Notes: generated by a model not told the origin, from the letters alone. A DNA stretch of 64,000 bases from Enterovibrio sp. JCM 19048 (GCA_001310415.1 BAXE01000014.1:61711-125710); one strand, 5' to 3'. Numbered from the stretch's first letter, positions 1 to 10,221 are shown. A program made the numbers and translations.

Positions 1-128
1 TGCACTGGACGATCACCGGTATTGGCGACATCCACCACCACGGTCTGCTTTCCGGCATTCAACTCAATGTCGCCTGCCTTTGCCCGAAGTTCGCCGGGTG
101 TGAAGCCAAAATGGGTAGACTGTTTCAT
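1..128 (-). CDS. ureB: Urease subunit beta (partial, cut by window edge)
   Basis: The visible N-terminal 42 residues carry the UreB signature [17 protein letters not shown] followed by VANTGDRPV. This is the small structural subunit that packs with UreA and UreC to form the nickel urease hydrolysing urea to ammonia and CO2. The ATG lies 10 bp after the ureA stop, with an AGGTTTGG-like ribosome site. The rest of the gene, and presumably ureC and the nickel accessory genes, lie beyond position 1. Confidence 0.93.
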   Translation of the reverse strand, partial: MKQSTHFGFTPGELRAKAGDIELNAGKQTVVVDVANTGDRPV

Positions 129-138
129 CCAAACCTCC

Positions 139-440
139 CTACACAATTGGGTCGTGAACAGTGACCAGTTTGGTACCGTCGGGGAAGGTCACTTCTACCT
201 GCACATCGTGGATCATCGCCGGAACCCCCTCCATCACATCATTTGCAGTGAGTATGGTGCGCCCGTAATCCATCAACTCGGCCACGGTCTTCCCGTCACG
301 AGCACCTTCCATAATCGCAGCGCTGATCAGGGCCACGGCTTCTGGGTAGTTGAGTTTCAACCCCCTCGCCATCCGCCGCTCCGCCAGCAGCGCAGCGTGA
401 ACAGCATTAGCTTGTCCTTCTCTCTGGGTGTTAACTCCAT
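139..440 (-). CDS. ureA: Urease subunit gamma, frameshifted in this sequence
   Basis: The start region reads [15 protein letters not shown] and the body [26 protein letters not shown], both hallmark UreA sequences, but they are in different frames. Restoring one base near 397 (GG read as G) gives [19 protein letters not shown] and the normal 100-residue length. UreA is the gamma subunit of the cytoplasmic urease. It sits between ureD and ureB in one operon downstream of the urea transporter genes. The frameshift is more likely a sequencing error than inactivation. Confidence 0.92.
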
Positions 441-476
441 GTCTCGGCTCCTCGCCTCATGTTGATTTGTATAACG

Positions 477-1345
477 TTATGTGCGCCAAATCCGCGGTAT
501 TTCCGGTGTTTTGCCCGTCCAGTGTTCACGCGTATGCTGCCAACAGTGTGTAAAAGCAGAGAACAGGGCATCCGTGCGCTTTGAAAGCCCACGAACCACC
601 AGCAAACCGTCAATCACTGTCAACCCAATGACCAAATCACGGTGCGATGCCAGCGCCTCACGCCACGCTTCCAGTTTCAATGCCAATGCTTGTGCATCGC
701 CAAAGACGTAAAGGGTTCCGCTAACGGGGAACTCCCGCAATGTCGCTGCGCGATACGCGCTGAGTCTGGGGTTCACCCGAAACCGCTCACTCAAAATCAA
801 CTGGTTATCAATGCTGATTTGTGTCATCCCATCTACCGAGCCCTCTCCAAAAGATTGCCCAGCCACCGGCTGACCAAGCATCCAGATGTCCCAGCCAATA
901 AACTGTGAACCCGTGGAAAGATTAACCGTGGTTTTGGTTTCAAGATGGGCATTGGGAAAGGCAATATTTTCCAGCGGCATCCACTCAAGGCGGCTGTCAG
1001 CAGCAACGTTCAGTTGTTGGTTCAAGGAAGCAACCAGGCCATCTGAACGATAAAAACGGGTTGCACCCGGTGTGGTAACCAGCGCTTCAGCCCCGCCTCA
1101 GTACCCGCATTTACCGTCAGGCTGTCACCGCCCACTACACCGCCAGGCGGATGTAACAGGTAGCTGTGACAAATAGCCCCCTCCGGATACAGCGCCCTTT
1201 GTACAGACAGGGGGCCTTTGTGGCTGCGGTGTTTTAGCACCGTTTTACCCGCACCAGCCGCAAATCCAAGGCACAACTCCGCCTCCCAGCGTCCGTGGCC
1301 GGGAAGCGGTTCAGTTTGGGTAAGATCAGACAGGGTTTGCGCCAT
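477..1345 (-). CDS. ureD: Urease accessory protein UreD, frameshifted
   Basis: UreD is the scaffold that binds apo-urease with UreF and UreG during nickel insertion. The N-terminal part includes GAGKTVLKHRSHKGPLSVQ and LLHPPGGVVGGD, both typical of UreD. The C-terminal part begins near NQQLNVAADSRLEWMPLE. One missing base near 1082 separates them; with it restored the join reads KALVTTPGATRFYRSDG, the expected family sequence. Length after repair is about 289 residues, normal. The ATG has an AAGGACAC ribosome site and follows urtE by 9 bp, so it belongs to the urt-ure operon. Confidence 0.92.
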
Positions 1346-1354
1346 TCAGTGTCC

Positions 1355-2048
1355 TTATACCGTCAGATACTGGCGGATGAGATCATCACTGAGGTCATCC
1401 ATTTCCCCGCTGGCAACGTTCCTGCCGCGGTCGAGCAGGACAAACCTGTCGCCGACTTTGCGCGCGAACGGCAGTTTCTGTTCTACCAGAATCACCGTCA
1501 GTCCCAACTCCCGGTTCAACTGACAAATAATGTCGCCTATCTCCTGAACAATATTGGGCTGAATACCTTCTGTCGGTTCATCGAGCAACAGCACGCTGGG
1601 TCAATCACCAAAGCTCGGGCAATCGCGAGTTGCTGCTGCTGACCGCCGGAAAGGTCACCGCCATTCCTGTGTCGCATCTCGTGAAGTACCGGGAACATCT
1701 CAAAGATATGCTCCGGAATTTTCCTGTCGTTTTTTGGACGGATAGGTAAGCCAATTTCGAGGTTCTCCTGCACCGTCAGACGAGGAAAGATCTGCCTTCC
1801 TTGCGGCACATAACCGATTCCCACCCGTGGCCTTTTTTCCGCCGGTGCCCTGGCAATGTCCTGACCATCCATCAGGATCTGCCCTCATCTATTTTGAGCA
1901 GTCCCATAATGCTCTGTAGCAGCGTGGTTTTTCCCACGCCGTTTCGTCCCATCACCACGGTGCATTGCCCTTTGGGGGCATCAATTGATAAATCCCACAG
2001 GGTCTGGCTCTCGCCATAGCGCTGGTTTAATCCGTTTACACTCAGCAT
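1355..2048 (-). CDS. urtE: Urea ABC transporter ATP-binding protein UrtE, two frameshifts
   Basis: Second ATPase of the high-affinity urea importer. Walker A GRNGVGKTT is near residue 37, the Q-loop region is GYVPQGRQIFPRLTV, the signature is LSGGQQQQLAIARAL and Walker B is LLLDEPTEGIQP. These lie in three overlapping frames, so bases are missing near 1875 and 1600. After repair the protein is about 231 residues, the family length. The ATG at 2048 is preferred to the in-frame GTG at 2054 because AGGAG lies 5 bp upstream. It follows urtD closely and precedes ureD by 9 bp. Confidence 0.92.
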
Positions 2049-2056
2049 GGCCACTC

Positions 2057-2950
2057 CTATTGCCCTAAATAGACTTCGCGCACCCGCGCATCGTCCTGAA
2101 TTTCTTTCATGCTGCCTTCAGCCAGCACATGTCCCTGATGCAGCACAGTCACTGTGGAGGCAATACTGCGCACGAAGTCCATATCGTGCTCAACCAACAC
2201 AATGGAGTGGTCACCGGTTAGTGAAAGTAAAAGCTCCGATGTCCTGTCCATTTCCTGATGGGTCATGCCCGCAACGGGCTCATCCACAAGCAGGAGTTTC
2301 GGCTTTTGCATCAATAGCATGCCAATCTCCAGCCATTGCTTCTGACCGTGTGAAAGTTTGCCCGCCAGCATATTTATCTGTGCTTCTAAGCCTATAAGTT
2401 CAAGCACCTTTTCGATGTCGCATTTCTGCTCTGGCGACAACACCGCGCGGAATATCTGCCAGACACTTTTGTTCCCCGCCATCGCCAGTTCAAGGTTTTG
2501 CCACACTGTCAGCGCTTCAAACACTGTCGGTTTCTGGAACTTTCTGCCGATACCCGCATTGGCAATATCAGCCTCTTCCATCTTGAGCAGGTTAAGCTGC
2601 TGTCCTAGCCACACTTCGCCTTGGTCTGGCCGCGTTTTACCGGTGATGATGTCCATCATGGTGGTTTTTCCCGCGCCATTGGGGCCGATAATGCAGCGAA
2701 GCTCGCCCTCTTTAATGTAGAGGTTGAGGTCGTTTATTGCCTTAAACCCGTCGAACGATACCGTCACGCCTTCCACGTAAAGCAACATCCCATTCTTAAC
2801 ATCAACCTTTGGGTTATAAGGCGGTGTGAGAAAACTGAATACCTGGTCTCGGCGGGTAAAATCATTGAGGATCTCAGCGGCTTTACCGCCCCGTGACGTC
2901 TCTTTTGGCTGCATTTTTGCCAGTCCCTGATCTAACGTGTTGGTAGTCAT
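2057..2950 (-). CDS. urtD: Urea ABC transporter ATP-binding protein UrtD
   Basis: Intact ABC ATPase of 297 residues. Walker A is GPNGAGKTT (about residue 92), the signature is LSHGQKQWLEIG, Walker B is LLLVDEPVAGMTHQE, and the H-loop is in LVEHDMDFV. An N-terminal extension of about 55 residues precedes the ATPase fold, as is usual for UrtD. It pairs with UrtE to energise the UrtB/UrtC permeases. The start overlaps the urtC stop by 4 bp, implying translational coupling. Confidence 0.95.
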   Translation of the reverse strand: MTTNTLDQGLAKMQPKETSRGGKAAEILNDFTRRDQVFSFLTPPYNPKVDVKNGMLLYVEGVTVSFDGFKAINDLNLYIKEGELRCIIGPNGAGKTTMMDIITGKTRPDQGEVWLGQQLNLLKMEEADIANAGIGRKFQKPTVFEALTVWQNLELAMAGNKSVWQIFRAVLSPEQKCDIEKVLELIGLEAQINMLAGKLSHGQKQWLEIGMLLMQKPKLLLVDEPVAGMTHQEMDRTSELLLSLTGDHSIVLVEHDMDFVRSIASTVTVLHQGHVLAEGSMKEIQDDARVREVYLGQ

Positions 2951-4022
2951 GCCGCCGCCTCCTGCTTACGAAGCAATCCACTCACCCCTTTTGGTAAATA
3001 CACGGTGGCGAGCACAAACAGTGCGCCCAGCGCAAACAGCCAGACTTCCGGAAATTCTACGGTGAACCAGCTTTTGGCATAGTTGACCAAAAGCGCACCG
3101 ATGACTGCGCCGAACAGGGTCGCGCGGCCACCCAATGCCACCCACACCACCACTTCAATCGAGTTGAGCGGAGAAAATTCTCCCGGGTTAATAATGCCAA
3201 CCTGCGGCACATACAGTGCCCCAGCGACACCAGCGATAACCGCAGACAACACAAACAACGCCAGTTTGACGTGTTCAACTTTGTAGCCGACGAAACGGGT
3301 ACGCGACTCAGCATCGCGCACCGCCACTGACACGGCGCCCAAACGGCTGGCGACCACGCTGCGACAGAGCAGATACGCAAGCATCAACGCCACAACGGTG
3401 GCGACAAAAAGCCCCATGCGGACGCCATCGCTTTGCAGGCTGAAGCCGAGCAAGTCTTTAAAGTCGGTCAGGCCGTTGTTTCCGCCAAACCCCATTTCAT
3501 TGCGGAAAAACGCCAGCATCAGGCGAACGTCATCGCCTGAGTCATGATGGAAAAGTAGACGCCGGAAACCCGTGACCGGAATGCCAGCCAGCCAAAGACA
3601 AAGGCCAACAAACCAGGATAACGACCGCCATCAGGCAGGCAAACCAGAACTGGTCAAATCCAGACCAGAACCAAGGCAGTTCAGTCCAGTTGAGGAAAAC
3701 CATAAAATCTGGCAGCTCAGGGTTACCATAGACGCCACGATCGCCAATCTGGCGCATCAGGTACATGCCCATGGCGTATCCACCCAGGCGAAAACGCGCC
3801 ATGACCCAAACTCAGGATGCCGAGATAGCCCCAAATCAAATCCACGGACAATGCCAGAATGGCGTAACAGAGGTATTTGCCGAGCAGTGATACTGTGTAG
3901 GTTTCAAGGTGCAAAGGGCTGGTTTCCGGAACAAAAATGTTCATCATAGGAACCAGAACAGCCAGCGCCGCCAACACCACCATCATCCAAACCGTCGGAC
4001 GGTCAAAGAAAGTACGGTTCAT
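2947..4022 (-). CDS. urtC: Urea ABC transporter permease UrtC, several frameshifts
   Basis: Branched-chain-type permease, about 359 residues after repair, with many hydrophobic segments. The N-terminal frame gives [15 protein letters not shown] and [19 protein letters not shown]. The middle gives [17 protein letters not shown]. The C-terminal frame gives [20 protein letters not shown] and the conserved [20 protein letters not shown]. Single-base losses are visible near 3786-3792 (two), 3620 and 3536, each in a homopolymer. Its start overlaps the urtB stop by 4 bp. It forms the transmembrane pore with UrtB. Confidence 0.9.
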
Positions 4023-5706
4023 CGTTTAGCCTCCTCTGCCATGCGGCCACGTTGCGGGAACAGACCCTTTGGCCGTTTCTGGATAAAGAGGATGATGAAC
4101 ACCAGCACCAGAATTTTTGCCAGCACAGCCCCCGCCCAGGGTTCCAGCACCTTGTTCAGCACGCCAAGACTGAGGCCTGCCGCCAGAGTGCCCCAGAGGT
4201 TTCCAACGCCGCCGAAGACCACCACCATAAATGAATCAATAATGTAAGCCTGTCCCATGTTCGGGCCGACATTGGTTAATTGCGACAGCGCAACACCCGC
4301 CACTCCGGCAATACCAGAGCCCAGCCCGAAGGTCGCCATATCTACCCATTCAGAACGCACGCCCATGGCACGCGCCATTGCACGGTTTTGGGATACCGCA
4401 CGAACCTGAAGTCCCAATGGCGTACGTTTGAGCACATAAAGCAATGCGAAAAAGACCGCCAGACAGAACACGATGATGTACATGCGGCTCGCCGTCAGTT
4501 GCAACATAGGGGAAATTTCAATCATGCCGCTCATAAAGTCCGGCGTGCTGACTGAGCGGTTAAGGGGGGAGAAAATACTGCGAACTGCCTGCTGTAAAAT
4601 GAGGCTGATACCAAAGGTCGCCAGCAGTGTCTCCAGCGGTCTGCCGTAGAGGTGGCGGATTACTGTCCGCTCGATAACTATCCCAACAGCACCGGCAACC
4701 AAAAATGCACAAGGAATAGATACGATCAAGGCAACCCCTGTGAATTCAGGCATTAATTGTTGAATCACATAGGTGGTATAAGCACCCAGCATGATCAGCT
4801 CTCCGTGTGCCATGTTGATCACGCCCATCACCCCGAAGGTAATAGCAAGACCAATCCCGGCCAGCACCAGAACAGAGCCAAGACTCAGGCCAAAGTATAG
4901 GGTTTGCGCTGCGTTCACGACCCGCTGCTTTTGCTGGAAATCGTTAATAGCTTCTGTCAGCGCAATGCCTAAAGGCGAAACCAACCCGCTTTCGGTTGCG
5001 CTTTCAAGACGGCTGGCAGAAAGCAGTGCGTCGTACGCTTCAGGCAAACCTGAGTCTTGAAGTGTGTCAACGGCAGCAAGCTTTTCGCTTTCCCTCGCAC
5101 CGCTTTCACCCAGCGTGTACACCGCAAGTGCAGCAGAAAGGTAAGATTTTGTGACACTGTCACTCTCGGCATTTTGTCTTTCGATAAGCACAGATGACAA
5201 GTCGGCATCCACGTCGCCAATCAACCTTTTGGCTGCTGCACGTTTTGTCGATTTATCTTTGCTGCCAAGGGCGCTAGTCGCCAGGGCTGTTTTAATCAAC
5301 CCACGAATGTGGTTATTGATGGTGACGGTTCGGTATTGACGTTTCTTCTCGACAGTGATGCTTTCATCACCGTTAAGTGCAGAGAGAACACTCCCTTTCT
5401 TTAGCGGTTTTTCCGCCACAAGCCAGACCGTTTCGTCTTTTTTGTCGTAGACACCTGCCCGTTGAGCAGATCTTCAAGCACCTGCATTTTTTGAGGCAGT
5501 TCAGAGGCTGCCAGCAAATCCACCGCTTTGGCTTTGTCATCAAATGACTTGCTGGTTAACAGCGATGAAATTGAATCCGGCGTAACTTCTTCGCCGTAAC
5601 TGCTAAGCGAAAGCAGTGTCAGGAAAAGCACACCTATCCATTTTATTCGCTGCCACGTCTTTCCTACTTGGAAAGGAAGACGCGCTTTAGCTGTCGAACG
5701 TTGCAT
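4019..5706 (-). CDS. urtB: Urea ABC transporter permease UrtB, one frameshift
   Basis: The first approximately 200 residues are the periplasmic extension typical of UrtB, beginning with a signal-like segment (IGVLFLTLLSLSSYG). The permease domain follows with GVMGVINMAHGELIMLGAYT, TLLATFGISLILQQ and FMVVVFGGVGNLWGTL. One base is missing near 5450; after repair the join reads VYDKKDETVWLVAEKP. Total length of about 562 residues fits the family. The ATG follows urtA after a spacer holding a strong hairpin. Confidence 0.92.
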
Positions 5707-5791
5707 GTTTCGATCCTTCGAAAAAGACCTGCCAACGCGCTAGAACAAGGAGATAAGGTTCGCTGGCAGGTAAACAGAAATCGTAAGCAGT

Positions 5792-5811
5792 GCGGGCGGG
5801 TAGCCGCCCGC
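5792..5811 (-). promoter_or_regulatory. Hairpin between urtA and urtB
   Basis: A perfect 8-bp GC stem (GCGGGCGG / CCGCCCGC) with a 4-base loop, without a following U-run on the minus strand. Such intercistronic hairpins after a periplasmic-binding-protein gene usually protect the upstream message, allowing more UrtA than permease. That role is inferred from position only. Confidence 0.55.
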
Positions 5812-5829
5812 ATGAACGTCTTAGTGTGA

Positions 5830-7119
5830 TTATTCTGTGACGCCGCTACATTGACCCGTGGTGACATTAAAGCTGCCGCAAGACATAGGCTTGAGCCAGC
5901 TTGCGAACAGGTCTTTCGAGCCGGATAGATAGTCAGACCACGCATCACCGGCAACCACGTCAGGGGTTTCCCATACGGTTACAAACTGGCCGTCGTCCTG
6001 GATCTCTCCGATAAGGACAGGCTTGGTAATGTGATGGTTTGGCATCATGGTGGCGTAACCGCCGGTGAGGTTAGGCACAGTCACACCGATAATGGCATCC
6101 TGAACGGCGTCAGAATCCGTAGTGCCCGCCTTTTCAACCGCTTTCGCCCACATGTTGAAGCCGAGGTAAGTCGCTTCCATCGGGTCATTGGTCACACGCT
6201 CATCGTCTTTGATGTAGGCATGCCATTTCTCTACGAACTCATCATTCGGATCCGTCTCTACGCTCATGAAGTAGTTCCAAGCTGCGAGATGGCCGACCAG
6301 CGATGATGTATCCATGCCTGAGAGTTCTTCCTCACCCACAGAGAACGCCACGACCGGAATGTCTTCTGCAGACACACCCTGTGCGGCCAGTTCCTTATAG
6401 AAAGGCACGTTGGCATCGCCGTTGATGGTAGAGACAACCGCGGTTTTCTTGCCCTGGGCACCGAATTTTTTGATATCAGAAACGATCGACTGCCAATCTG
6501 AGTGTCCAAAAGGGGTGTAGTTGATCATGATGTCTTCTTTGGAGACACCGTTATCAAGCAGGTAGGCTTCGAGAATTTTGTTCGTCGTACGTGGATAGAC
6601 GTAATCGGTGCCCGCCAGTACCCAGCGTTTCACACCCAGTTCGTCTTTCAGATAATCCACCGCAGGAATCGCCTGCTGGTTTGGCGCAGCGCCGGTGTAG
6701 AAAACGTTTTTCGACGATTCCTCACCTTCATATTGCACGGGATAGAACAGAAGGCTATTCAGCTCTTCAAACACGGGAAGAACAGATTTGCGGCTGACAG
6801 ATGTCCAGCAGCCAAAGACGACGTCGACGTCCTCTTTTTCAATCAGCTCACGGGCTTTTTCGGCAAACAGTGGCCAGTTTGAAGCAGGGTCAACGACCAC
6901 AGCTTCGAGTTTTTTACCAAGCAAGCCCCCTTTTTTGTTTTGCTCCTCAACCATCATCAAAACCGTGTCTTTCAACGTGGTTTCACTGATGGCCATGGTT
7001 CCGGACAGTGAATGAAGCACACCCACTTTAATCGTGTCCTCTTCCGCTACCGCGTTAAAGGCCAGTCCTGCCAATGCAACAGCGCTTACCCAATTTAATG
7101 CAACCTTCTTTCCTTTCAT
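5830..7119 (-). CDS. urtA: Urea ABC transporter substrate-binding protein UrtA
   Basis: Intact 429-residue periplasmic binding protein. The signal peptide ends near AFNAVAEEDTIKVG. Family landmarks are VGVLHSLSGTMAISE, VVFGCWTSVSRKSVLPVFE, NSLLFYPVQYEGEESS, YTGAAPNQQ and FVLAGTDYVYPRT-like sequence. It captures urea in the periplasm for UrtBCDE. It is the first gene of the urt-ure operon. The start has an AAGGAGC ribosome site 8 bp upstream and a sigma-54-like promoter about 38 bp upstream of the ATG. Confidence 0.96.
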   Translation of the reverse strand: MKGKKVALNWVSAVALAGLAFNAVAEEDTIKVGVLHSLSGTMAISETTLKDTVLMMVEEQNKKGGLLGKKLEAVVVDPASNWPLFAEKARELIEKEDVDVVFGCWTSVSRKSVLPVFEELNSLLFYPVQYEGEESSKNVFYTGAAPNQQAIPAVDYLKDELGVKRWVLAGTDYVYPRTTNKILEAYLLDNGVSKEDIMINYTPFGHSDWQSIVSDIKKFGAQGKKTAVVSTINGDANVPFYKELAAQGVSAEDIPVVAFSVGEEELSGMDTSSLVGHLAAWNYFMSVETDPNDEFVEKWHAYIKDDERVTNDPMEATYLGFNMWAKAVEKAGTTDSDAVQDAIIGVTVPNLTGGYATMMPNHHITKPVLIGEIQDDGQFVTVWETPDVVAGDAWSDYLSGSKDLFASWLKPMSCGSFNVTTGQCSGVTE

Positions 7120-7156
7120 TGCAAAAGCTCCTTATGAGTACCTGATGAGCTTCTGA

Positions 7157-7171
7157 GCAAGGAGTTTGCCA
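7157..7171 (-). promoter_or_regulatory. Sigma-54-type promoter of the urt-ure operon
   Basis: On the minus strand the site reads TGGCAAACTCCTTGC, giving GG-N10-GC, the invariant spacing of RpoN promoters (consensus TGGCAC-N5-TTGCW). The predicted transcript start, about 12 bp downstream, leaves a leader of about 25 bases with a good ribosome site. RpoN with NtrC control of urea uptake is well known under nitrogen limitation. A single NtrC-like half site (TGGTGCA) lies at 7282-7288, in the range expected for an upstream activator site. Confidence 0.7.
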
Positions 7172-7443
7172 AAATTGAATTCTCACTCGCACAAATATCG
7201 CAACTTTATGTAACCAAAGGAAATAAATGAATAATCGGCGAGGAAATAGGTGTGTATCAAATTAGACACATTGTCATTGCGTGGTGCACATGCCCGCACA
7301 TCATGCGCTAAATTAGTATTCGCTTATTTAAAGGTCGTAATTTGCACAATAACGGTGCGTCATACGATAAAAACGACAGATTAATCCAGCCACGCTACGC
7401 TTTCGTAATGCAGTCTATCGGTCTTAAACCGGAGAGAGTGACT

Positions 7444-7888
7444 ATGCGCAGCATCCGCATTTTTCTGTTCCTAAGCAGTTTGCTTTTCACAGGTTCAGTT
7501 GCCGCTTACCCGCACTATGCTGTGATCGAGCCGCACCGCACCCTGATGTTTTTTTCGCCGGGATTTGATGAAAAGGTGGCAGATTTCAAGCGTCAGGTAC
7601 TTATCCATCGTTGCCAGATTGAAGACAGGGATCTATACACCCTGATCCTGGACACAGGTACGCTTTCAGACTCCGAAGGGATTTTCTCTGCAAAAAGATG
7701 TGTTGAAACTGAAAAATAAGTACCGGATTGGCAGCGACGAACACATCGCCGTGTTGATTGGAAAAGATGGCACCGAAAAGGCTCGCTGGTTCCAAACCAT
7801 CGACATCAATGAACTGGTGGAGATCATTGACGAAATGCCAATGCGCCAAGCCGAGATCAGAAAACGCGGGCTAAGGTGTAGCATCTAG
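7444..7888 (+). CDS. DUF4174-like secreted protein, frameshifted
   Basis: Starts MRSIRIFLFLSSLLFTGSVAAYP, a clear signal peptide. The mature part (HRTLMFFSPGFDEKVADFKRQ, then after a frameshift near 7690 IGKDGTEKARWFQTIDINELVEIIDEMPMRQAEIRKR) has the thioredoxin-like pattern of DUF4174, ending with the family's typical MPMRQAEIR motif. Function unknown; the fold suggests a periplasmic redox or binding role. The ATG at 7444 is chosen over the track of codons upstream because it begins the signal peptide and has GAGAGTG in front. Confidence 0.75.
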
Positions 7889-7895
7889 CCCGCGT
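7864..7895. terminator. Hairpin overlapping the DUF4174 stop
   Basis: A perfect 10-bp inverted repeat (ACGCGGGCTA / TAGCCCGCGT) with a 12-base loop covers the stop codon, between convergent genes. There is no U-run, so termination is likely but not proven. Confidence 0.4.
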
Positions 7896-7929
7896 CATAT
7901 CAGTTGACCTGTTCAGTGTTGCAGCCTGT

Positions 7930-8271
7930 TCAGTCTTGGTGCAGCGCATCCGTTTTGGCCGCGCAGATAAAATCGTTCAGATGCAGCCCTTTAATTTTGT
8001 GTGTCCACCAAGTCACCGTGCAGCGCCCCCACTCCAGCAAAATAGCCGGGTGATGCCCTTCCTCTTCTGCTAGCGCCGCCACTTCGTCTGCAAACTCCCA
8101 CGCCAGTCTAAAGTTACGAAACGTAAATACCCGTTGCAGCTGATCTATGCCGTCCACATTCAAGAGTTGCCATTCAGGCAACGTTTTCAGCAGCTCTGCA
8201 GCTTCATCTGCCTGCACCCTCGGCGCACCGGCCTGACAAGCTTCACATTTTAGTTCGGACAGGTTTTCCAT
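7930..8271 (-). CDS. phhB: Pterin-4a-carbinolamine dehydratase
   Basis: 113 residues from MENLSELKCEACQAGAP. The PCD/DCoH motif EEEGHHPAILLEWGRCTVTWWTHK region holds the catalytic His-His-Pro and the downstream W-T-H. It dehydrates 4a-hydroxy-tetrahydropterin so that the cofactor of phenylalanine hydroxylase can be recycled. It lies directly downstream of phhA, the usual operon. The start ATG has GGGAGAG in front. The reading frame stays open upstream into the 3' end of phhA, most simply because of an indel there. Confidence 0.93.
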   Translation of the reverse strand: MENLSELKCEACQAGAPRVQADEAAELLKTLPEWQLLNVDGIDQLQRVFTFRNFRLAWEFADEVAALAEEEGHHPAILLEWGRCTVTWWTHKIKGLHLNDFICAAKTDALHQD

Positions 8272-8281
8272 TTCACTCTCC

Positions 8282-9086
8282 CTATTGTGCGATTTTTTGT
8301 GGGTACTTCTCTGGGTATAGAGCGCATGTAATCCAAGCGCCATCGCCCGGCGAACACACGCGATTAAATCCATCTTCTCAAGTTCATACAGCTCATCAAG
8401 CGACTCTAGCAGTAATAGAGTGGCTGGAGAATGTCGATGCGGTAAGGTGTGCGCATCACATCCAGAACATCTAGCCATTTTCTGACTGGTTCACTGCTGG
8501 CAAAGGCGTACTCAGTCTCAGCAGGTGATGACAGAATGCCACCGCCATAAATTGAACGGCCACTGGTGTTTTCAATCAGCCCGAATTCGACGGTAAACCA
8601 ATAGAGACGAGCCAGATAAACCCGTTCTGCTTTGGAAGCATTCAATCCAAGATTACCGTAATGATGGGTAAAGGATGCAAAAGCCGGATGGGTCAGCATG
8701 GCACAGTGACCAAAAACTTCGTGGAAGAAGTCTGGCTCCTGCAAATAGTCAAAGTCGTCTTCGGTACGCAAAAATGTTGCGACGGGAAATTTCCGGTCTG
8801 CCAGTAAAGCGAAGAATTTATCGAAATCTATCAGCGCGGGTACCGCTTCCAGTTGCCAGCCCGTGCTTTGCATGAGCACACGGTTTATATCGCTCACCTG
8901 AGGCGCGTTGTCTGTTGGCAGGCTTAGCATGTCCAAGCCATCAAAGTATTCCTGGCAAGCTTTACCTTTGATGCAGGATAGCTGTCGGGTTACCAGTTTG
9001 TGCCACACAGCATGCTCAGATTCCGACCACGCGATCTGTCCATTATCGTCCATGGGTTTTGATACGTATTTGCTGATTTTCATCAT
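8282..9086 (-). CDS. phhA: Phenylalanine 4-hydroxylase, frameshifted near the 3' end
   Basis: Iron- and tetrahydropterin-dependent monooxygenase converting Phe to Tyr. Iron ligands appear in PDFFHEVFGHCAML (two His) and in the Glu of YWFTVEFGLIE. The C-terminal helix LESLDELYELEKMDLIACVRRAMALGLHA is in another frame after position 8415; one inserted base restores YY-x-LESLDEL. A second indel near 8310 would place the stop at 8282, giving about 268 residues, normal for the family. The MM start at 9086 has GGGAG 4 bp upstream. Confidence 0.92.
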
Positions 9087-9171
9087 CCATCTCCCAGCGC
9101 GAGCCATAACCAAACGATAGCGGCTTAAATTTGAAGCGGAAGTGAAGGCGGATTTTTACCGCATGGCGATG

Positions 9172-9189
9172 TGTAACAATTTTTTTACG
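9172..9189. promoter_or_regulatory. TyrR/PhhR-like box upstream of phhA
   Basis: TGTAAC-N6-TTTACG matches the TyrR-family consensus TGTAAA-N6-TTTACA at 10 of 12 positions and keeps the essential G and C 14 bp apart. It lies about 86 bp upstream of phhA. PhhR/TyrR control of phh operons is known; operation here is inferred. Confidence 0.55.
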
Positions 9190-9374
9190 TGCGGTTTTTA
9201 CATTGCGGAAAATAGGGTTTAACAGCCTGTCTTCAATTCAAAGCCGAATAACCCTAAACTTTTGACACTGACATGGAGTGGATCACATTAATCTCGCGCC
9301 GTGAATTGAGGGAGTTTTTCCGTGCCTATGTTTCGCGTAACATGGTACAGATCCGCATGCAGAGGTAGCGAATT

Positions 9375-10214
9375 TTGGACACCCAGTTAATGACACAAGC
9401 CGAATTTGAACAGTGTCTTCACATCGAAGAAAACGGTGATGTAATTGCACTTTTCAATGGTCTTGTATTTCGTAGTGTTTACCAGCCAATTTTCCGCGCT
9501 GACCAAACCGTTCTGGGGTTTGAAGCATTGCTCAGGGCTACCAACGAAGATGGCGAAACTGTCTGCCCTGCCCATATTTTCCGCAACCTCGATAGAGGGC
9601 ACCCCGACTACTACAAGCAGATAAGCATCGATAAACTGGCGCGTGTTATTCACCTGCGTAATTTCTCTCGATGCGCAGGCACTTACTCTATATTTTTGAA
9701 TATGTTGCCATCGTCTGCGGTGGCTTCCATTGCTAACTTTTCCAGCCAAAAACTGATGCTGAAGCGGTTGAAGGAAATTGGTATTCCCCGCCGCCATGTA
9801 GTGCTGGAAGTGGTCGAGCATTTACATGATGATCCCCTCTCCCTGTCAGTCGCTGCCGAACAGTCTATTTCGTCCGGTTTTAAGATTGCGGTTGATGACT
9901 ATGGTGTGGAAGGGTCAAAAGAATCGCGCGTTAGGATGATCAACCCAAATGTGCTAAAAATTGACCGTTCTATGCTCGAACGCTACATGACAGGCGAAAC
10001 AACACCTTTGATGGAAGCAATCACCCTGGCGAACGAGGTGAATGCCAAGGTATTGGTTGAAGGAATTGAGAATCTTGATGAGTACAACGCAATGCGCTTA
10101 TTGAACGTTGACTACTACCAAGGGTACTTCCTGGGTATGCCGCAATCTATCGAGGCTTTCTTTTCGCATCCGCAAGATTTCATCACCATTCCGCAAATGG
10201 CCGAAGTACTGTAG
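9375..10214 (+). CDS. EAL-domain cyclic-di-GMP phosphodiesterase
   Basis: A stand-alone EAL domain of 279 residues. Catalytic motifs are all present in slightly unusual form: EALLR (about residue 50), the Asn in FLNML, LEVVEH, the metal-binding DDYG, LKID (Lys), EGIE and YQGYFLG. It should hydrolyse c-di-GMP to pGpG in the cytoplasm. No membrane segment or sensor domain is attached. DDYGVEGS replaces the common DDFGTGYS, so loop 6 is atypical, though the two aspartates remain. It is monocistronic, with its own terminator. Confidence 0.88.
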   Translation: MDTQLMTQAEFEQCLHIEENGDVIALFNGLVFRSVYQPIFRADQTVLGFEALLRATNEDGETVCPAHIFRNLDRGHPDYYKQISIDKLARVIHLRNFSRCAGTYSIFLNMLPSSAVASIANFSSQKLMLKRLKEIGIPRRHVVLEVVEHLHDDPLSLSVAAEQSISSGFKIAVDDYGVEGSKESRVRMINPNVLKIDRSMLERYMTGETTPLMEAITLANEVNAKVLVEGIENLDEYNAMRLLNVDYYQGYFLGMPQSIEAFFSHPQDFITIPQMAEVL

Positions 10215-10221
10215 CTTACCA

